Shown here in pieces: positions 37,574-46,981 of a stretch of DNA of 64,000 bases (positions are counted from its first letter, which is position 1; every line of letters starts with the position of its first letter). The notes beneath the pieces are model-generated. The model was not told the origin of the DNA, did no database searches, and worked only from the letters and a program-made list of their open reading frames with translations. Source of the DNA: UBA2334 sp964396895. GTDB lineage: Bacteria > Pseudomonadota > Gammaproteobacteria > Burkholderiales > Burkholderiaceae_C. The DNA is taken from the NCBI GenBank assembly GCA_964396895.1, contig CAYNGJ010000002.1, forward strand, positions 186,001-250,000, given 5' to 3'. Both the position numbers and the translations under genes were made by a program.

Positions 37574-38836
37574 TCATCCGCCTCGGCGCATCATGTCGAA
37601 GAACTCGGAATTGTTCTTGGTGGATTTCATGCTCTTGAGGACCATCTCCATGGCCTCGATCTCGTCCATGTTGTACATGAACTGGCGCAGGATCCGGGTT
37701 TTCTGGAGGATTTCCGGCTGGAGCAGGAGCTCTTCACGGCGAGTGCCACTGCGGTTGAGTTGGATGGACGGAAACACGCGCTTTTCATACAGGCGGCGGT
37801 CCAGGTGGATTTCGCAGTTGCCGGTGCCTTTGAATTCCTCAAAAATCACTTCATCCATGCGGCTGCCGGTGTCCACCAGCGCTGTGGCAATGATGGTCAG
37901 TGAACCGCCTTCCTCGATTTTCCGGGCGGCGCCGAAGAAGCGCTTGGGGCGCTGCAACGCGTTGGCGTCCACACCGCCGGTCAGCACCTTGCCAGACGAT
38001 GGCAGTACGTTGTTGTACGCACGGGCCAAGCGGGTGATGGAGTCCAGTAGGATGACCACGTCTTTTTTGAGCTCGACCAGGCGTTTGGCGCGCTCGATGA
38101 CCATCTCGGCCACGTGCACGTGGCGCGCGGCGGGCTCGTCGAATGTGGATGCAATCACTTCCCCGCGGACTGTGCGCTGCATCTCGGTCACTTCTTCCGG
38201 GCGCTCGTCCACCAGCAGCACCATCAATTCCACTTCCGGGTGGTTGGAGGTGATGGCGTGGCAGATGTGCTGCATCATCACCGTCTTGCCGCTCTTGGGC
38301 GGGGCCACGATCAGCGCGCGCTGGCCTTTTCCGATGGGGGCGATGATGTCGATCACTCGGCCAGTGATGTTTTCATCGCTCTTGATGTCACGCTCCAGCC
38401 GCATCTGTTCTTTCGGGAACAGGGGCGTGAGGTTTTCGAACATGATCTTGTGCTTGTTGTCCTCAGGGGGCAAGCCGTTGATCTTGTCCAGTTTGTTCAG
38501 GGCAAAGTAGCGTTCCCCGTCTTTTGGAATGCGCACCTCACCTTCAATCATGTCTCCCGTGTGCAGGTTGAAGCGCCTGATCTGGCTGGGGGAAATATAG
38601 ATGTCGTCAGTGGACGCGTTGTAGCTGGTGTCGGGTGCGCGCAGGAAGCCGAACCCATCGGGCAGCACTTCCAGCACGCCATCGGCGAACACTTGCTCCC
38701 CCGCCTTGGCCCGTTTTTTGATGATGGCAAACATCAGTTCCTGTTTGCGCATGCGTCCGGTGTTTTCGATTTCCAGGGCTTCAGCCTGTTTGAACACTTC
38801 GGAGACGTGGAGAGCTTTGAGTTCGGAAAGGTGCAT
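37574..38836 (-). CDS. rho: Transcription termination factor Rho
   Basis: A 420-residue hexameric RNA-dependent ATPase. N-terminal helical domain [27 protein letters not shown]-fold RNA-binding domain with [33 protein letters not shown]-loop [12 protein letters not shown]; Walker [19 protein letters not shown]- and R-loops ([34 protein letters not shown]). Length equals the E. coli protein. The start at MHLSEL is chosen over an in-frame extension through the promoter region. Expressed monocistronically, downstream of trxA. Confidence 0.97.
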   Translation of the reverse strand: MHLSELKALHVSEVFKQAEALEIENTGRMRKQELMFAIIKKRAKAGEQVFADGVLEVLPDGFGFLRAPDTSYNASTDDIYISPSQIRRFNLHTGDMIEGEVRIPKDGERYFALNKLDKINGLPPEDNKHKIMFENLTPLFPKEQMRLERDIKSDENITGRVIDIIAPIGKGQRALIVAPPKSGKTVMMQHICHAITSNHPEVELMVLLVDERPEEVTEMQRTVRGEVIASTFDEPAARHVHVAEMVIERAKRLVELKKDVVILLDSITRLARAYNNVLPSSGKVLTGGVDANALQRPKRFFGAARKIEEGGSLTIIATALVDTGSRMDEVIFEEFKGTGNCEIHLDRRLYEKRVFPSIQLNRSGTRREELLLQPEILQKTRILRQFMYNMDEIEAMEMVLKSMKSTKNNSEFFDMMRRGG

Positions 38837-38970
38837 GGAAACCCCTGTGCGGAGCCAATTCTGAGGGTGGGGATTTGCCCGTGAGTGTGGGCGTGTGGAG
38901 CGCGGATCCGACGAGCGTGTGTTGCTGCCGCCAGCGCTGTTGCGTGCATCGATTGAACGCAACGGAAAAG

Positions 38971-38976
38971 ATTATA
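38971..38976 (-). promoter_or_regulatory. Candidate -10 element for rho
   Basis: A perfect TATAAT on the minus strand, 135 bases before the rho start codon. No well-spaced TTGACA accompanies it. If used, it gives a leader of roughly 125 nt, consistent with the autogenously attenuated leaders known for rho in other bacteria. Confidence 0.4.
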
Positions 38977-39039
38977 GGGTCAAGGACGGCGCTTCAGTCC
39001 CAAAGTGCGGGGATTGCGGGGTTTGTTCCACGGTGGCCA

Positions 39040-39067
39040 CAAAAAAAACGCCCTGTGCAGGGCGTTT
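39040..39067 (-). terminator. Intrinsic terminator of trxA
   Basis: A 9-bp stem (AAACGCCCT / AGGGCGTTT) with a 4-base loop has eight As on its left, giving a U-tail for the leftward trxA transcript. It begins 12 bases after the trxA stop codon. Confidence 0.85.
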
Positions 39068-39078
39068 GGGTGTGTGCA

Positions 39079-39411
39079 TCAGGCCAGTTGCTGGTCAATG
39101 AACGCGGTCAACTGGGCCTTGCTCAGCGCACCTACCTTGGTGGCGGCGAGTTGGCCGTCTTTGAACACCATGAGGGTGGGAATGCCCCTGATGCCGAACT
39201 GAGCAGGAATGGCGCGGTTGTCGTCCACATTCATTTTGGCGACCGACACCTTGCCTGCATAGGATGTGGCCACTTCGTCCAAGATGGGGGCAATCATTTT
39301 GCAGGGGCCGCACCATTCGGCCCAGAAGTCGACCAAAACGGGGCCGTTGGCCTTGAGGACATCGGCGTCAAAGGATGCATCGGAAACGTGTTTGATCAGG
39401 TCGCTGGCCAT
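39079..39411 (-). CDS. trxA: Thioredoxin 1
   Basis: A 110-residue classic thioredoxin. The active-site dithiol is WCGPC ([20 protein letters not shown]), and the cis-Pro loop is [14 protein letters not shown]. The start [14 protein letters not shown] is ATG 39411. It is a cytosolic protein-disulfide reductase fed by thioredoxin reductase. It lies upstream of rho, the trxA-rho order also seen in E. coli, and has its own terminator. Confidence 0.96.
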   Translation of the reverse strand: MASDLIKHVSDASFDADVLKANGPVLVDFWAEWCGPCKMIAPILDEVATSYAGKVSVAKMNVDDNRAIPAQFGIRGIPTLMVFKDGQLAATKVGALSKAQLTAFIDQQLA

Positions 39412-39546
39412 TTCAAATCCTATCAATGGGAGGTGGCAGTGCACGGTTAAAGTTGGGGGCATTGTGACAGAAACACCCGAATCCGGCCTGTGCCGGAGGG
39501 TGCACCCATTCAGCACGCCAGTGCACACGGTCCAAAGGTACACGCA

Positions 39547-40899
39547 TTGAATTCCCCCGACCACCCGATCGCCCACCATCGCCCAGATGAACAAAACCCC
39601 GTCTGTGCCTCGGTGGCAATTGTTGGGGGTGGCCCTGCAGGACTGATGGCGGCGGAGGTGCTGTCGTCCGCAGGTCATCAGGTTCATCTCTTTGATCGCA
39701 TGCCTTCCGTGGGCCGGAAGTTTCTGTTGGCTGGCCGGGGAGGGTTGAATCTCACTCACGCTGAGCCACAGGACGCCTTCGTCGATCGTTTTGGACCGGG
39801 GGCGGAGGCGGTGGTCAACATGCTGAAGGCATTTGGTGGGCCTGAGGTGCGGGCTTGGGCCGCAGGCCTGGGCATTGAAACGTTCGTGGGGTCTTCTGGG
39901 CGGGTGTTTCCCGTGGACATGAAGGCTGCACCGTTGCTGCGGGCATGGTTGCACCGGCTGCGCCATCCCGCGTCAGGCGTGTCGGTTCAGTTTCACCAGC
40001 GTCACCTGTGGCGGGGTTGGAATGCCCAAGGGGAATTGTTGTTTGACTCCCCACATGGCGAGGTGCGATTTGCGGCGCAGGCCACCATTTTGGCACTGGG
40101 GGGTGGCAGTTGGTCGCGCTTGGGCTCGGATGGCGCCTGGGTGGAAGCGCTGGCGCGGTCTGGCGTGGCAGTGGCACCGCTGAAGCCCAGCAACTGTGGC
40201 TTTGATGTGGTGGGCGGGTGGTCCGAGCATTTCAGGCTCCGGGCTGCCGGGCAGCCGTTGAAATCCATCGCCTTGACGGTGGTGTCGCCATCTCTGGTGG
40301 TGACCGAAGGGTCGGATGGCGGAGCGGGCCAGGGGGCGCTGTTTTCCCGCAAAGGGGAGTGTGTGGTCACGGAAACGGGGCTGGAGGGCAGTCTGGTGTA
40401 TGCCGCATCGCGTTGGGTGCGCGAGCAGCTGGAGGTCCATGGCAAAGCCGAGGTGCGGCTGGATTTGTTGCCAGACTGGTCGTTGGAGAGGGTGGCGTCC
40501 GCAGTGGGGGCGCCCAGGGGGTCGCGGTCCTTGAGTTCGCACCTGAATAGTCGCTTGGCTCTGGATGGCGTGAAACTGGGCCTTCTGTATGAGCAGCTGG
40601 GATCGCATGGCATGCACGATGCGCAGTTGTTGGCCAAGGCCATCAAGTCATTGTCGGTTGAGCTGGCGCGCGCCCGGCCATTGGATGAGGCCATCAGCAC
40701 CGCCGGTGGCGTGCGCTTTGCCGCCGTGGATGAGCGCTGCATGTTGACCTCCCTCCCTGGTGTGTTTTGTGCCGGTGAGATGCTGGATTGGGAGGCCCCC
40801 ACGGGAGGCTATCTGCTGACGGCATGCCTAGCGCAAGGGCACTGGGTGGGCGGGGCTGTTTGCGCGCACCTCGAAGCAGCTGAATTGCTCGGACCATGA
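39547..40899 (+). CDS. NAD(P)/FAD-dependent flavoprotein (HI0933/YhiN-like, TIGR03862 type)
   Basis: A protein of about 450 residues with an N-terminal FAD-binding GxGxxG motif ([50 protein letters not shown]) and the C-terminal family block [47 protein letters not shown]. The [15 protein letters not shown] segment defines the HI0933-like family, whose reaction is unknown. The start is uncertain: TTG 39547 has an AAGG 8 bases upstream, while a GTG at 39490 is also in frame without a ribosome site. It is divergent from trxA, with 135 bases between starts. Confidence 0.88.
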   Translation: MNSPDHPIAHHRPDEQNPVCASVAIVGGGPAGLMAAEVLSSAGHQVHLFDRMPSVGRKFLLAGRGGLNLTHAEPQDAFVDRFGPGAEAVVNMLKAFGGPEVRAWAAGLGIETFVGSSGRVFPVDMKAAPLLRAWLHRLRHPASGVSVQFHQRHLWRGWNAQGELLFDSPHGEVRFAAQATILALGGGSWSRLGSDGAWVEALARSGVAVAPLKPSNCGFDVVGGWSEHFRLRAAGQPLKSIALTVVSPSLVVTEGSDGGAGQGALFSRKGECVVTETGLEGSLVYAASRWVREQLEVHGKAEVRLDLLPDWSLERVASAVGAPRGSRSLSSHLNSRLALDGVKLGLLYEQLGSHGMHDAQLLAKAIKSLSVELARARPLDEAISTAGGVRFAAVDERCMLTSLPGVFCAGEMLDWEAPTGGYLLTACLAQGHWVGGAVCAHLEAAELLGP

Positions 40900-41046
40900 A
40901 TCACTTTGGAAGGCGTTTGGCAGTTTCAGGTTACAATCAAAGGCTATCCGGATCCTCTGGCCAGCCGTCTGGGGTCATGCGCACAGCAGTGCACTGACAA
41001 CCTGGGCCTTTTGTGCAGCGTGACCACGATCCTCAAGTAGGAAACC

Positions 41047-41403
41047 ATGAACCTTATCCAGACCCTGGAGCAAGAAGAAATTGCTCGCTTGAACAAAACC
41101 ATCCCTGTGTTTGCGCCCGGTGACACCGTCATTGTCAGCGTGAACGTGGTGGAGGGTACCCGCAAACGCCTGCAGGCTTACGAAGGTGTCGTGATTGCTC
41201 GACGCAACCGTGGCCTGAACAGCAACTTCATCGTGCGCAAGGTGTCCAATGGCGAAGGTGTTGAGCGCACGTTCCCCCTTTACTCCCCACGCATCGCCAA
41301 AATTGAAGTCAAGCGTCGCGGTGACGTTCGCCGCGCCAAGCTGTACTACCTGCGCGACCGCAGCGGTCGTTCCGCTCGCATCAAGGAAAAGTTGGGCGCT
41401 TGA
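41047..41403 (+). CDS. rplS: 50S ribosomal protein L19
   Basis: A 118-residue ribosomal protein ([65 protein letters not shown]), located at the 30S-50S interface. AGGAA lies 6 bases before the ATG. It is unusual that the rest of the common rpsP-rimM-trmD-rplS operon is absent upstream; instead a 147-base leader follows an unrelated flavoprotein gene. A TACAAT at 40932-40937 may be its -10, without a convincing -35. It ends at its own terminator. Confidence 0.96.
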   Translation: MNLIQTLEQEEIARLNKTIPVFAPGDTVIVSVNVVEGTRKRLQAYEGVVIARRNRGLNSNFIVRKVSNGEGVERTFPLYSPRIAKIEVKRRGDVRRAKLYYLRDRSGRSARIKEKLGA

Positions 41404-41423
41404 AGCCAGGCTTTGCCTCTTTG

Positions 41424-41452
41424 AAAAAAGCCGCCCAGTGCGGCTTTTTTTT
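41424..41452 (+). terminator. Intrinsic terminator of rplS
   Basis: A stem AAGCCGC / GCGGCTT with a 5-base loop, extended by A-T pairs (six As, eight Ts), lies 20 bases after the rplS stop. Confidence 0.87.
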
Positions 41453-41469
41453 CGACCTGACCGCCGCAC

Positions 41470-42135
41470 GTGTCCACCATCAACCCCCGCCTTGTGCCCA
41501 TTCTTCGCCACGATGGGCATTTGCCCGCCGTGCCGATCGCCCGCATGGGGGCCGACGCCTTGCGCCAACGGTTCACTGCGCCGCCAGTGTGGCGGCCAGA
41601 GATTGAGCGCGAGCCCCGTTTTGGCGAGCGGCAACCCGCCGACGCAGCGGTGCTCATCGCCGTGGTGCAGCATCCAGAACCCACGGTGTTGCTCACGCAA
41701 CGGGCCACTCACCTGAGCACCCATTCTGGGCAAATCGCCTTTCCGGGTGGCAAAGTGGACCACAGTGATGGGTCGGTGCAGCGGGCAGCCCTGCGGGAGG
41801 CGGAGGAAGAGGTGGGTTTGATGCCGGCCGCCGTGGAGGTGCTGGGGTGCCTGCCCCGGTACCTGACGGGCACCATGTTTTCGGTCACGCCGGTGTTGGG
41901 CCTGGTTCAACCCGGTATTGCTCTCAGCCCCAGCCCGGATGAGGTGTCGGAGGTGTTCGAGGTGCCGCTGGCGTTTCTCATGAACCCGGCCAACCACCGT
42001 TGGCACGAGGTCGAGCACCAGGGTGTGCTGCGTCAATGGCTGTCCATGCCGTATCAGGACGCTGGCGCGGAGCGCTACATCTGGGGTGCAACCGCGGGCA
42101 TGCTGCGCAACCTCTACGCTTTTTTGAGCGCCTGA
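41470..42135 (+). CDS. CoA pyrophosphatase (NUDIX, NudL-like)
   Basis: A 221-residue Nudix hydrolase. The CoA-specific NuCoA motif is VLLTQRATHLSTHSGQIAFPGG and the Nudix catalytic helix REAEEEVGL. Together these predict cleavage of coenzyme A to phosphopantetheine and ADP. The GTG at 41470 is the only reasonable start; it lies in the spacer after the rplS terminator. An N-terminal region of about 45 residues (PRLVPILRHDGHLPAVP) precedes the domain. It is probably cotranscribed with the CobD/CbiB-like gene. Confidence 0.87.
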   Translation: MSTINPRLVPILRHDGHLPAVPIARMGADALRQRFTAPPVWRPEIEREPRFGERQPADAAVLIAVVQHPEPTVLLTQRATHLSTHSGQIAFPGGKVDHSDGSVQRAALREAEEEVGLMPAAVEVLGCLPRYLTGTMFSVTPVLGLVQPGIALSPSPDEVSEVFEVPLAFLMNPANHRWHEVEHQGVLRQWLSMPYQDAGAERYIWGATAGMLRNLYAFLSA

Positions 42136-42190
42136 GTCTGCGGCGGCAGTGTGTGCGGCGGTGCAAGGGCGGTGTCGCTATGATCGCCGC

Positions 42191-43168
42191 ATGACCTTTT
42201 TCGCTGTCTTCTTTGCCTTGCTGATTGAGCAGGCGCGGCCTTTGATGCACCAAAACTGGGTCCATGCTGGCATGCGTGCCTGGGTTCGGTGGGTGTTGCG
42301 CAGTCTGGACGCCGGGCAGACGCACCACGGGGCGTTGGTGTGGGGCATCGCGGTGGGGTTGCCGGTGGTGCTGACGGCAGCGGTGCACCTGGTGTTGTGG
42401 TCGTACAGCATGCTGTTGACCCTGATTTGGGCGGTGGCGGTGCTGTACGTGACTTTGGGATTTCGGCAATTCAGCCACCACTTCACCGAGGTCCGGGCCG
42501 CTTTGGAACGGGGCGATGAAATGGCCGCCCGGCGGGCTTTGGCCGAGTGGCGCAAGTTGCCTCTGGAAGTGGTGCCCGCCGCTGATCTGGTCAAGCATGT
42601 CATTGAATGTTCTGCGCTGTCCGTCCACCGGCATGTGCTGGGCGTGCTGGTGTGTTTTGTGGTGTTCTGGTTGCTGGGGCTGGGACCCGCCGGTGCGGTG
42701 TTGTTTCGGCTGGCGGATTACATGGACGCAGCCTGCCGGGCCAAAACCGCCATGACCGCAGGTTCCGTCACGGGTGGGATGTCCGGTGCTCTGGTGGTGT
42801 GGGGTGCGCGTCAGCCCAGTGAGGGTGCGTGTCGCGCTGCGGCTCAGGCCTGGCGCTGGATCAACCACGTGCCTGCCCGCGCCACGGCCCTTGCGTTTGC
42901 CGTGGTGGGTAATTTTGAAGAGGCGGTGGCCAACTGGCGACAAGAGGCCTGGGGGCATGATGACCCCCACGACGGCATTGTGCTGGCCGCCACCGCCGGT
43001 GCCCTGAACCTGCGCATGGGCGCTAATCCATCCGTGCAGAACACCGAGCCCACCGCAGTACAGCCCCAGTTGGCGCACCTGACCAACCTGGTGGGACTGG
43101 TGTGGCGCAGTGTGGTGTTGTGGATGCTGTTTTTGGCCCTGGTCACGTTGGCGCGTTCCATGGGCTGA
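42191..43168 (+). CDS. CobD/CbiB family membrane protein
   Basis: A 325-residue integral membrane protein with four to five hydrophobic helices. It has CobD/CbiB-superfamily features such as DEMAARRALAEW, VIECSALSVHRHVLGVLVCFVVFWLLGLGPAGAVLFRLADYM, and an ARATALAFAVVGNFEEAV segment. True CbiB makes adenosylcobinamide phosphate, but no cobalamin genes are near, and this branch (with AmpE) is commonly seen outside B12 clusters. I therefore do not assign cobalamin synthesis. It starts at ATG 42191 and converges on rsgA with a 26-base gap. Confidence 0.78.
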   Translation: MTFFAVFFALLIEQARPLMHQNWVHAGMRAWVRWVLRSLDAGQTHHGALVWGIAVGLPVVLTAAVHLVLWSYSMLLTLIWAVAVLYVTLGFRQFSHHFTEVRAALERGDEMAARRALAEWRKLPLEVVPAADLVKHVIECSALSVHRHVLGVLVCFVVFWLLGLGPAGAVLFRLADYMDAACRAKTAMTAGSVTGGMSGALVVWGARQPSEGACRAAAQAWRWINHVPARATALAFAVVGNFEEAVANWRQEAWGHDDPHDGIVLAATAGALNLRMGANPSVQNTEPTAVQPQLAHLTNLVGLVWRSVVLWMLFLALVTLARSMG

Positions 43169-43194
43169 GCAGGTGCCCTCAGGCGTTGGGCGAG

Positions 43195-44151
43195 CTACCA
43201 ATGTCGGGTGTTGGAGAGTTCTTCGAACAGTTCTCCATATATTTTGTAGCGAGAATCGCTTATGTACAAAGCGTTGGGTGCGCTTTTTATCACAGAAATG
43301 ACGCCGCAACCCGGCTCATGCAGGTGGGTGCAGTTGTAATACTTGCAGTCCCCCAGGTGTCGGCGCATGTCTGGCATCAAGGCCGCGAGCTGTGTGGGCT
43401 CGATGTGGTGCAGCCCAAACTCCTGAAACCCGGGTGAGTCGATCAAGGCCGTGGTTTTGGCCTTGTCCACCCAGTACCAGTTGGTGCTGGTGGTGGTGTG
43501 TTTGCCAGAGTTGAGCGCCCGGGAAATTTCATTGGTGTTCACGAGGGCGCCGGGTACCCAGTGGTTGATGAGGGTGCTTTTGCCCACCCCGGACGGGCCC
43601 AGCACCAGGGTGGTTCGACCCATCAGGTGGTCGTTCAAGGCCGTCAGTGCGGCCAATTCTTGGGCGTCCAAAGGGGAGGGCGCTCCACCGCTGGCGCGGG
43701 CAAGGCACACACCGAGCACGGTGTAGCCCATGTCGCGGTAGGGTGCCAGGCGTTCCCACGCGGCCTGAAACAGGTTGGTCAGGTCACTCTTGTTGAGGAC
43801 GATCAGCGGGGGAATGCCCTGGGCCTCCGCCGCAATCAGCGCGCGGGTCAGTTGGCGCTCAGAGAACTCGGGCTCTGCGCCCAGCAATATCAGCGTCTGG
43901 TCAATGTTGGCCGCGAACGATTTGGTGCGGATTTCGTCTTGCCGGTAAAACAGGTTGCGCCGTGGCTCCACGGCTTCGATGCTGCCCTCGTCTCCGCTGA
44001 TGGCCCAGCGCACTTGGTCGCCTACCACCGCCTGGTTCTTTTTGCCTTTGGGGTGGCAAATGCGGCGTTCACCGTCGGGACTCTCTACCACCACGTGTCG
44101 CCCGTGGGTGGCCACCACCAGTCCGGGGTGGGCTTGCTTAGCGACTTGCAT
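43195..44151 (-). CDS. rsgA: Ribosome small subunit-dependent GTPase A
   Basis: A 318-residue circularly permuted GTPase assisting late 30S maturation. An OB-fold N-terminal domain is followed by permuted G motifs: G4 IVLNKSDLT, G1 GPSGVGKSTLIN, and G3 DSPGFQEFG. The zinc knuckle is CKYYNCTHLHEPGC. The C-terminal helix contains SRYKIYGELFEEL. The stretch just before it (IKSAPNALYIS) is a few residues longer than usual and coincides with repeat copy K. It starts at ATG 44151. Confidence 0.95.
   Translation of the reverse strand: MQVAKQAHPGLVVATHGRHVVVESPDGERRICHPKGKKNQAVVGDQVRWAISGDEGSIEAVEPRRNLFYRQDEIRTKSFAANIDQTLILLGAEPEFSERQLTRALIAAEAQGIPPLIVLNKSDLTNLFQAAWERLAPYRDMGYTVLGVCLARASGGAPSPLDAQELAALTALNDHLMGRTTLVLGPSGVGKSTLINHWVPGALVNTNEISRALNSGKHTTTSTNWYWVDKAKTTALIDSPGFQEFGLHHIEPTQLAALMPDMRRHLGDCKYYNCTHLHEPGCGVISVIKSAPNALYISDSRYKIYGELFEELSNTRHW
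43246..43288 (-). repeat. AT-rich N19 repeat, copy K (inside rsgA C-terminus)
   Basis: Minus-strand core CAACGCT (43276-43270), exactly 19 bases, GCTAC (to 43246). In the rsgA frame it reads NALYISDSRY. Part of this (SRY) is conserved in RsgA proteins generally, so the GCTAC match may be partly chance. The AT-rich composition and precise spacing support membership. Confidence 0.5.
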
Positions 44152-44223
44152 GGGGTTGTAGCGGGTTGGTGGCGGCGGGAAAGCGCCAGGGCGCGGGAGT
44201 CGGTCTGACCATGTGGGTGGGTG

Positions 44224-45486
44224 TCATGCGGGCTGCAATTTGGCCAAGCGTTCACTGGCTGGTGGGTGGGAATAGTAGAACCACACAAACCAGGGATCAG
44301 GTGTGAGGGTGGTGGCATTGTCCTGGTGCAGCTTGAGCAGTGCGGAGCGCAGGGCTGAGCCATCGGCTTTACTGGCGGCAAATTGGTCCGCCTCGAATTC
44401 ATCGCGGCGCGACTTGACCGCCATCAACGGGGACAGGTAAAACGTCAGCAAGGGCACCACCAGCATGAACAGCAGCAAGGCCAGCGCGTCGCTGCTGCCT
44501 TGCAAGTTGGGCTCCACGCCCAGCCCGAGGTAAAACCAGCTCTGTCCAGACAGCCAGCCCAACATGGCAAAGCCACCCAGCGCCAGCACCGCCATGGTGA
44601 CCATGCGCTGGCGGATGTGGCGGTGGTGAAAGTGACCCAACTCATGTGCCAGCACCGCGTCCACCTCGTCGGGAGAGAGTTGGGCCAGCAGCGTGTCGTA
44701 AAACACCACCCGCTTGGCAGCACCCAGACCCGTGAAGTAGGCGTTGGCGTGGGCGCTGCGGCGGCTGCCATCCATCACGAACAGTCCTTTGGCCTTGAAC
44801 CCACACCGCGCCATCAGCTGGGTGACCCTGTCCTTCAGCACGTTGTCCTCCAAGGGCTTGAAGCTGTTGAACAGGGGCGCGATGAGCGTGGGGTAAATCA
44901 CCATCAGCAACACGTTGAAGGCCATGAAGCAGCCCCAGGCCCACAACCACCACAAGGCGCCGGCACTGGCCATCAGGGACAGCACCAGGGCCACAATGGG
45001 CAGGCCGATGACGGTGGCCACCACGCCACCCTTGAGGCCATCGAGCAGCCAGTCCTTGAGGACGGTGCGGTTGAACCCGTGGTGCTCTTCCAGGCGGAAT
45101 GTGCGGTACCAAGCCAGTGGCGCATCGAGCAGGCCGCCCACCAGCGCAAACGCACCCACCAAAGCCAGTTGTTGCCACAACCCGGCCGACAGGATGTTCA
45201 GTAACCACTGGTTCAGGCTGTTGAGGCCACCCAGCAGCGTCCAGCCCAGCACCAGTGCAGCCTGCCAAGTCACCTCTACCAATGACAAGCGGCCTTTGGC
45301 CAGCGTGTAGTCGGCCGCCTTCTGGTGCGCGGCCAGTGGGATGGTCTGGGCAAACGCGGATGGTACGGCGGCACGGTGCTGGTTCACGTGACGGGTTTGT
45401 CGGGACAGCAGCCACAGCTGTGTCGCGGTGACCGCCATCAAGAGGAGAGAGAAGGCCCATGTGAGCCCAGTGGTCGGTTCAAGCAT
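44224..45486 (-). CDS. M48 family metallopeptidase (Ste24/CAAX protease-like)
   Basis: A 420-residue integral membrane zinc protease. The zinc site is HELGH in [20 protein letters not shown], with a distal Glu in [16 protein letters not shown]. Seven or so hydrophobic helices surround it, and the N-terminal [19 protein letters not shown] segment is the Ste24 hallmark. These enzymes act in membrane-protein quality control in bacteria, without prenylated substrates. The C-terminal [20 protein letters not shown] is typical. It lies 72 bases upstream of rsgA on the same strand and may share its transcript. Confidence 0.93.
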   Translation of the reverse strand: MLEPTTGLTWAFSLLLMAVTATQLWLLSRQTRHVNQHRAAVPSAFAQTIPLAAHQKAADYTLAKGRLSLVEVTWQAALVLGWTLLGGLNSLNQWLLNILSAGLWQQLALVGAFALVGGLLDAPLAWYRTFRLEEHHGFNRTVLKDWLLDGLKGGVVATVIGLPIVALVLSLMASAGALWWLWAWGCFMAFNVLLMVIYPTLIAPLFNSFKPLEDNVLKDRVTQLMARCGFKAKGLFVMDGSRRSAHANAYFTGLGAAKRVVFYDTLLAQLSPDEVDAVLAHELGHFHHRHIRQRMVTMAVLALGGFAMLGWLSGQSWFYLGLGVEPNLQGSSDALALLLFMLVVPLLTFYLSPLMAVKSRRDEFEADQFAASKADGSALRSALLKLHQDNATTLTPDPWFVWFYYSHPPASERLAKLQPA

Positions 45487-45572
45487 GCGCCGAGTCTAAT
45501 CAGCTGCCAGACTTGGCGGTGCCAAAAGGGTGTTTGCCGACGCCGCGCCCGGGCATGGGTGAAAATCCGGCC

Positions 45573-46193
45573 ATGACACTTCACCGCTCCGTTGCCACCC
45601 CTGTCGCCACCTCCGGCCAGGCCGATGGTTCACCTGCGCTCACGCGCAGCGACCTCAACTTGGTCTGGATTGACTGCGAAATGAGCGGCCTCGACCCCGA
45701 CAAAGAGTTCATTCTGGAAATTGCCGTGGTCATTACCGGCCCGCAGCTCACGCCCCGCATCGAAGGGCCAGTGCTGGTCATTCACCAGCCCGACGCTGTG
45801 CTGGAAGGCATGGACAAGTGGAACAAAGGCACCCATGGCCGCAGTGGCCTGATTGACAAAGTCAAGGCCAGCACCCTCACGGCCGAGCAGGCCGAGGCGC
45901 AGTTGCTGGCGTTCATTGCCCGCTACGTGCCCAAGCACGCCTCACCGTTGTGCGGCAACACCGTGCACCAGGACCGGCGCTTTCTCGTCAACTACATGCC
46001 CAAACTGGAGGCCTACTTGCACTATCGTTGCCTTGATGTCAGTACCCTCAAAGAGCTGTCACGTCGCTGGCGACCCGATGTGTACAAGGGATTCAAAAAA
46101 AAGCAGCGGCACACCGCCCTGGCCGATGTGAATGAGTCCATCGATGAACTCATCCACTACCGCGAGCACTTTTTGCTTGGCTTACCATCCTGA
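45573..46193 (+). CDS. orn: Oligoribonuclease
   Basis: A 206-residue DEDDh 3'-5' exoribonuclease degrading di- to short oligoribonucleotides, including pGpG from c-di-GMP breakdown. Exo I is [22 protein letters not shown]; Exo II includes [21 protein letters not shown]; Exo III is [15 protein letters not shown] with its catalytic His. A 25-residue non-conserved head follows ATG 45573. It is divergent from the M48 gene. The next gene starts 2 bases after its stop. Confidence 0.95.
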   Translation: MTLHRSVATPVATSGQADGSPALTRSDLNLVWIDCEMSGLDPDKEFILEIAVVITGPQLTPRIEGPVLVIHQPDAVLEGMDKWNKGTHGRSGLIDKVKASTLTAEQAEAQLLAFIARYVPKHASPLCGNTVHQDRRFLVNYMPKLEAYLHYRCLDVSTLKELSRRWRPDVYKGFKKKQRHTALADVNESIDELIHYREHFLLGLPS

Positions 46194-46195
46194 GC

Positions 46196-46957
46196 ATGGT
46201 CACCATGAATTTGCAGGACATTTTGTTTTCCCAGGGCTTTGGCACACGGCGTGTGTGCGCAGGCCTGATTCAACAGGGGCTGGTCACAGTGTCTGGGGTG
46301 CTGTGCACCGACACCCTGGCCGAATTTGAACCCACGGGCTTGCTGTTCACCGTGCAAGGACAGGCGTGGGCGTACCACGAGCGTGCCTACTTGGTGCTGC
46401 ACAAGCCCGCCGGGTACGAGTGCTCGCAAAAACCCGGCATGTACCCGAGTGTGTACACCCTGTTGCCGGGTCCACTGCGCACGCGGGGTGGCGGTGCGGC
46501 GGCGGGTGTGCAAACCGTGGGGCGACTGGACCAGGACACCACCGGCCTGCTGTTGTTGAGTGACGACGGCAAATTCATCCACCGCATGAGCTCGCCCAAG
46601 CACCACGTGCCCAAGGTGTACGAAGTGACCACCAAACACCCGGTGGATGGACAGCAGTTGCAACGTTTGCTGGCTGGTGTGGTGTTGGATGACAGTCCGG
46701 TGCCCGTCAGGGCCGCCGCCGCCGTACAAGTTGGCAGCCACCGGTTGGACCTCACGTTGACCGAAGGCAAGTACCACCAGGTCAAGCGGATGCTGGCAGC
46801 GGTGAGCAACCGGGTGGAGGCCTTGCACCGTGCCCGCATTGGCCGCCTGGTGCTGACGGACGATTTGCCTGTCGGTCAATGGCGCTGGCTCACCGACGTC
46901 GAGGTGCAGGCGCTGTACGCCTCCCCCAAGCAGGCAAAGTTGCCCGCCGAGGCGTGA
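46196..46957 (+). CDS. RsuA-family pseudouridine synthase
   Basis: A 253-residue protein with an N-terminal S4 RNA-binding domain (LQDILFSQGFGTRRVCAGLIQQGLVTVSGV) and a pseudouridine synthase core. The catalytic Asp is in GRLDQDTTGLLLLSDDG, with YLVLHKPAGYECS and KYHQVKRMLAAVSNRVEALHR as further family motifs. The closest type is RsuA (16S rRNA U516). A Gly/Ala-rich loop (RTRGGGAAAGVQ) is inserted before the catalytic block. Two ATGs (46196, 46205) are possible. It follows orn directly, suggesting a shared transcript. Confidence 0.9.
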   Translation: MVTMNLQDILFSQGFGTRRVCAGLIQQGLVTVSGVLCTDTLAEFEPTGLLFTVQGQAWAYHERAYLVLHKPAGYECSQKPGMYPSVYTLLPGPLRTRGGGAAAGVQTVGRLDQDTTGLLLLSDDGKFIHRMSSPKHHVPKVYEVTTKHPVDGQQLQRLLAGVVLDDSPVPVRAAAAVQVGSHRLDLTLTEGKYHQVKRMLAAVSNRVEALHRARIGRLVLTDDLPVGQWRWLTDVEVQALYASPKQAKLPAEA

Positions 46958-46981
46958 GGCAAAGGACAGGAAGGCAGACCC

